The translations under genes and the position numbers were made by a program. Shown here in pieces: positions 61,501-64,000 of a stretch of DNA of 64,000 nucleotides. The notes under the pieces were generated by a model. The model was not told where the DNA came from. It saw nothing but the letters and a program-made list of their open reading frames with translations, and searched no databases. This stretch comes from Alitta virens. Taxonomy: Eukaryota; Annelida; Polychaeta; Phyllodocida; Nereididae. Location of the stretch: positions 1,086,001-1,150,000 of the forward strand of contig OW028585.1 of the NCBI GenBank assembly GCA_932294295.1. Direction: 5' to 3'. Position 1 is the stretch's first letter; every line of letters begins with the position of its first letter.

Positions 61501-64000
61501 CCTTTGATGGCCAAGCTGAAACTCTGATCACAAAAGGAGTTGAAAACCTAGAGGGAGATGAGGTCAAAATACAGATGACAATAAGTGAACCAAAAGGCAA
61601 AGAACTGCTGGAGAGAAAAGATGCAGAGCAAGATACAAAAGAATCAGTTTCACAAGCAAAAGACACCTCAAAACAAGAAGAAAACTCTGCATCAGACACA
61701 AACTGCGAAGATGATGAGAAGGAATTAGAGTTGCTGAAAGAGCATCTTCATGAGATCACAGAGGGTGGTACATCAACTCAAGAACAACAGAGTGTATATA
61801 GAAAATACAAAGTGCCCAGGCATTTACGACGATTGAGAGTCGCCCACCGGAGAACCAAACAAGGAGTAATCCCAGAAGAATCGAGTGACATTTCTGACAC
61901 AGCTGAATCGAGACCCATTTGCCCTTACACAATTGATGACCTGGATATTGTCTACATTGATGACACAACTGATGACGATGATGATGAAATACCTCTAATT
62001 GATGACGACTCAGACGATGACATCACAATTGACAAAATGGAACATGATGCCCTAGAACTCTTATCCAAGGAAGATTCTGACATGAAACATAAAGGTGAAC
62101 TTGACCGGAGTGAACTATCACCTAAATCATACTTGACTCAAATTTCAACGAAAGAAGAGAGGGAGTCGGTAATTAAACAGAAGAGTCTGGCATGTTCAAG
62201 ATCGATCACAGTACCTGAAGTGCCATCTGGCGAGCAGCCTTTCACACCACATAAGCCAAAGATACCACCCAAACCAAAGACACTACAAAAGCCAGAGCTG
62301 CCTCCAAAACCAACAACACTACACAAGGCTGAAGAATCACCTGAGCCTGAGGTATCATCAAAGCCAAAATTACCTCCAAAGCCAGCATTGCCACCAAAGC
62401 CTGTGACAGCACCAAAGCCTGAGGTAACACCTAAGCCTGAGGTAACACCTAAGCCAGAGGTAACACCAAAGCCAGAGATATCACCAAAGCCTGATGTGTC
62501 ACCAAAGCCTGAGGTAACACCTAAGCCTGAGGTAACACCTAAGCCTGAGGTAACACCTAAGCCAGAGGTAACACCTAAGCCAGAGATATCACCAAAGCCT
62601 GAGCTATCAACTAAACCAGCCTTACCTCCAAAGCCACAGAAACCACCTAAGCCCTCTTTGTCACCTACAACACAATTGCCACCTAGTGTTGACACAGAAG
62701 TGCAAATTTCCAAGCAAGAGGCTCCACCTGGTGTACAAGAACTGGAGTTGCCAACCTTACAGACCCAAGAGGTTAAAGAAGAATGGAAATATTATGAAAG
62801 TATGGATTCGGTGCAAATGCAAAAAGCGCAAGAGATGACAATAAAGGAAAAGAAGCTTAGTGAGGAACTGTCTGAAGAACACGAAGTCTCAAGTCTTGGG
62901 GTGTCACAACAAAGACTGGAGGGACAAGAAGAAATCACCATCATGGAAGAATTTGACACAATCAAGGAAGTGCAATCAACAGAAAAGGAAATAGAATCAC
63001 AAGAAAAGAGGTCATCAATGGAAATGAAAGAAGAATGGAATGAAGAAATGAGGTCAATGGAAGAAATCAAGGAAGAAATTAGATCAAGCAAAGAACTGAT
63101 GCAAATGGATAAGAAATATGAAATGGGGATAGAGGAAGAGAAAAAGAATGAAATGAGGTCATTTGAAGAACTGATGGACGAAATTAGGTCAATGGAAGGG
63201 TCAGAGCTTGAAATTGTATCAATGGAAGAGTCAGAGAAAGAAACTAGGTCAATGGAATCCCATGAGGAAATTAGGTCATCGAGCACATCAGAGACCTCCT
63301 GGGAAGAATCGAGATCCCCTGGGGGTGTGAGGCAGGAAATAAAATCATCAAAAACCGCAAAGGAAGAAGTTGAAAAATCACAAAAGGCAACCGAGGAAAT
63401 TAGGTCAGAAGATGGGTCTGTGACTGAAATTAGGTCACATGAAGAAACTGGCTCATATGCAGACAACAAGTTATGGGAAGGAAAGATGTCATACCAGGAG
63501 GATTCTTCAGGGAAAATAAGGTTATCTGAAGAGACTAAATCGACCGAGGATGTTGAGATTAAGGAGGAGAAGAGGTCTTCTCAGATAATTGAATCCAGTG
63601 AAGATGAGGTGTTGATGCAAGAAGTTAAATCAACTGAGGAATTCAAGTCATCCAAGGAAGAATTTCATGCAGCTACAGAAGAATTCTCTTCACTCGATTA
63701 CATGACTTCATTATATGAGGAATTGGGTCAAGATACTGATGTAGCACAACATGAAACTGCTGTAAAAGACAGTGGGTCTGAAGATGTGTTGCTTGAACAT
63801 GCTGCACCAGATGCATCAAGTGAGAAGCAAGAAACTACAATGCAGTATGACACAATTGCATCAAAACAGATTGAGTATGAAGACCATAGCACATCAGCAT
63901 CTGGTCCTGATTTAGTGGCAAATGTCAAACATGATGCCCCAGTGAACTATGACAGCGAAGGGGTAAAATCCGACAGTGTGAGCCCCCTAGAGCAGGATGG
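58509..64000 (+). CDS. Giant exon 3: >1830-codon repeat-rich exon, truncated by window edge
   Basis: ATG at 58509 (acaaaATGg, strong context) is the first after an in-frame TAA at 58488. The frame stays open to the last base; no stop or donor was reached. No known domain was recognised. In order: an acidic N-terminus; a proline-rich region (259-330) with PPPPPPR and an APPIPPR SH3-ligand-type motif; three KSQENL-type motifs (510, 565, 606); seven ~50-residue repeats headed LPETYD (695-1040); an acidic Asp-rich patch (~1140-1175); a lysine/proline region (1249-1390) with about 12 tandem KPEVTP-type hexapeptides resembling titin PEVK sequence in composition; and a glutamate-rich region with repeated E(I/M)RS motifs (~1500-1650). 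It is probably largely disordered. Scaffold or cytoskeletal function is a guess. Confidence 0.8.
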   Translation, partial: MASNSPLLDDSSEFSDEELAYFAEVRSQTSRRGNREFETRYEGDFSDLPPGGHRIHATAPPEDYDLMAAIDAKFQEYTSSDDGSEKGVKRQKKGVSGADQRKDYSSEAKGKGYQEYQNHEQYDRTDRRQQHVAQKHEKEVYRENMSRTDENESQNTANVHKKDNMAMHDASGPGGVQQMPQLRDYVSGGQNSVNRTQLSSGADNSYNRRAAENSRRDAATAAATVRQHGLRASEGVDGASQHSQENRGKYMVKYSRERPLAPPPPPPRKTPRGGLPPPPRKRAPNELKRGPTASQRGAPEPKRSGPPPNDPPPPPPKHRAPPIPPRLVEQYRRHIQTSKDRDLDTPSFDGDESWENMSDSSRHSCPPSVLRQLSGHSTDDYMSGYFASSHGDLRSKTIDPKMFPASLPHKPESPVAFRLLRKYNFEDNFDSRLDSQPNLHADQESLEGDISLLARSMPCLYSATDPRRIAESFNYAKTDDVWNVYVYGMRPRQVKRRNQKAKEEKQTHHKSQENLGYEYKTQKARNVDEAQPSNVCRVVKGQIQVRKNMAGDKEQQHPQRKPLSKSQENLTYEYQNPNEVDKKVVRLSDPGQSDHKGHVKNEPHKRSQENLTLEFKAVEFSDNNQPDAVRSPSGGYKIHRAYDKNGSQLERPLQHAVGANESSELEKHEAMVIDNNVETTHRDNETMNIDPNRKMPESYDFYTETTISKDETITEETPAGYPQSARIDQKGKEVVYERDSDPHKFPEEYDFHSETQVEQQDGFTKEQEQTTLTTKSEQMGKEIYKKEKDIKRKLPETYDMYDETSISTEYTEDQHVAESVKKQTIKSEQMGRQIQKKQEEISRNLPETYDMYDEIKITTEHTETEHMAERVRTQTTKSEQMGKEIQKKEEIRKTLPETYDIYTETKIATGEYTETEHMAKSVKSEEMGKEVLYQQNNNTEEMQHEAYDSHTETHVKQEGESTVQEMEIDETQSTMSINIEEKGREIQCMEDEVTISETFDGQAETLITKGVENLEGDEVKIQMTISEPKGKELLERKDAEQDTKESVSQAKDTSKQEENSASDTNCEDDEKELELLKEHLHEITEGGTSTQEQQSVYRKYKVPRHLRRLRVAHRRTKQGVIPEESSDISDTAESRPICPYTIDDLDIVYIDDTTDDDDDEIPLIDDDSDDDITIDKMEHDALELLSKEDSDMKHKGELDRSELSPKSYLTQISTKEERESVIKQKSLACSRSITVPEVPSGEQPFTPHKPKIPPKPKTLQKPELPPKPTTLHKAEESPEPEVSSKPKLPPKPALPPKPVTAPKPEVTPKPEVTPKPEVTPKPEISPKPDVSPKPEVTPKPEVTPKPEVTPKPEVTPKPEISPKPELSTKPALPPKPQKPPKPSLSPTTQLPPSVDTEVQISKQEAPPGVQELELPTLQTQEVKEEWKYYESMDSVQMQKAQEMTIKEKKLSEELSEEHEVSSLGVSQQRLEGQEEITIMEEFDTIKEVQSTEKEIESQEKRSSMEMKEEWNEEMRSMEEIKEEIRSSKELMQMDKKYEMGIEEEKKNEMRSFEELMDEIRSMEGSELEIVSMEESEKETRSMESHEEIRSSSTSETSWEESRSPGGVRQEIKSSKTAKEEVEKSQKATEEIRSEDGSVTEIRSHEETGSYADNKLWEGKMSYQEDSSGKIRLSEETKSTEDVEIKEEKRSSQIIESSEDEVLMQEVKSTEEFKSSKEEFHAATEEFSSLDYMTSLYEELGQDTDVAQHETAVKDSGSEDVLLEHAAPDASSEKQETTMQYDTIASKQIEYEDHSTSASGPDLVANVKHDAPVNYDSEGVKSDSVSPLEQD

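Noticed and set aside
62138..63469. Minus-strand open frames of 191 and 225 codons
   Set aside because: They are antisense shadows of giant exon 3; GLGVTSG repeats mirror the KPEVTP array and Ser runs mirror Glu/Asp codons.

Overview
The window looks like animal (metazoan) nuclear DNA: AT-rich, mostly non-coding, with introns, microsatellites, minisatellites, tRNA-derived SINE-like repeats and short non-autonomous DNA transposons. There are no bacterial-style operons, rRNAs or CRISPR arrays. A non-vertebrate, perhaps marine, animal is plausible, but no protein was recognised well enough to fix the lineage.

All credible coding sequence is on the + strand and consists of exons, not complete genes. 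In order: a 57-nt internal exon (9719-9775); a 66-nt candidate first coding exon (11526-11591); a 6.45-kb exon (28828-35277, 2150 codons); a 2.9-kb exon (43290-46184, 965 codons); and a giant exon from 58509 that is still open at the right edge (1830 codons seen). The three giant exons each start at the first ATG after an in-frame stop. Every exon whose 3' end is visible stops at a splice donor in phase 0. The simplest reading is one large + strand gene with several alternative first exons, all able to join the same downstream exons beyond base 64000. The giant exons encode Ser/Thr/Glu/Lys-rich, probably disordered protein with internal repeats (11-, 19- and about 50-residue units, a KPEVTP hexapeptide array, SSTxxL motifs). 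The family is not recognised; a scaffold or cytoskeletal role is only a guess.

Layout: 1-9.7 kb is repeat-rich non-coding DNA (4-copy degenerate repeat, 17-bp minisatellite, CTCF-like sites). 9.7-11.6 kb holds the two small exons and a perfect RFX-type X-box just upstream of the second. 11.6-28.8 kb is intron or intergenic DNA with a 10-bp minisatellite, a SINE cluster, a hairpin element, a 1.15-kb recent tandem duplication and microsatellites. 28.8-35.3 kb is giant exon 1, with CRE palindromes about 1.8 kb upstream. 35.3-43.3 kb contains copies of a ~325-bp MITE-like family, one SINE and a repeat block. 43.3-46.2 kb is giant exon 2. 46.2-58.5 kb holds more MITE and SINE copies, X-boxes, microsatellites and a second 17-bp minisatellite. 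58.5-64 kb is giant exon 3, cut by the window edge.
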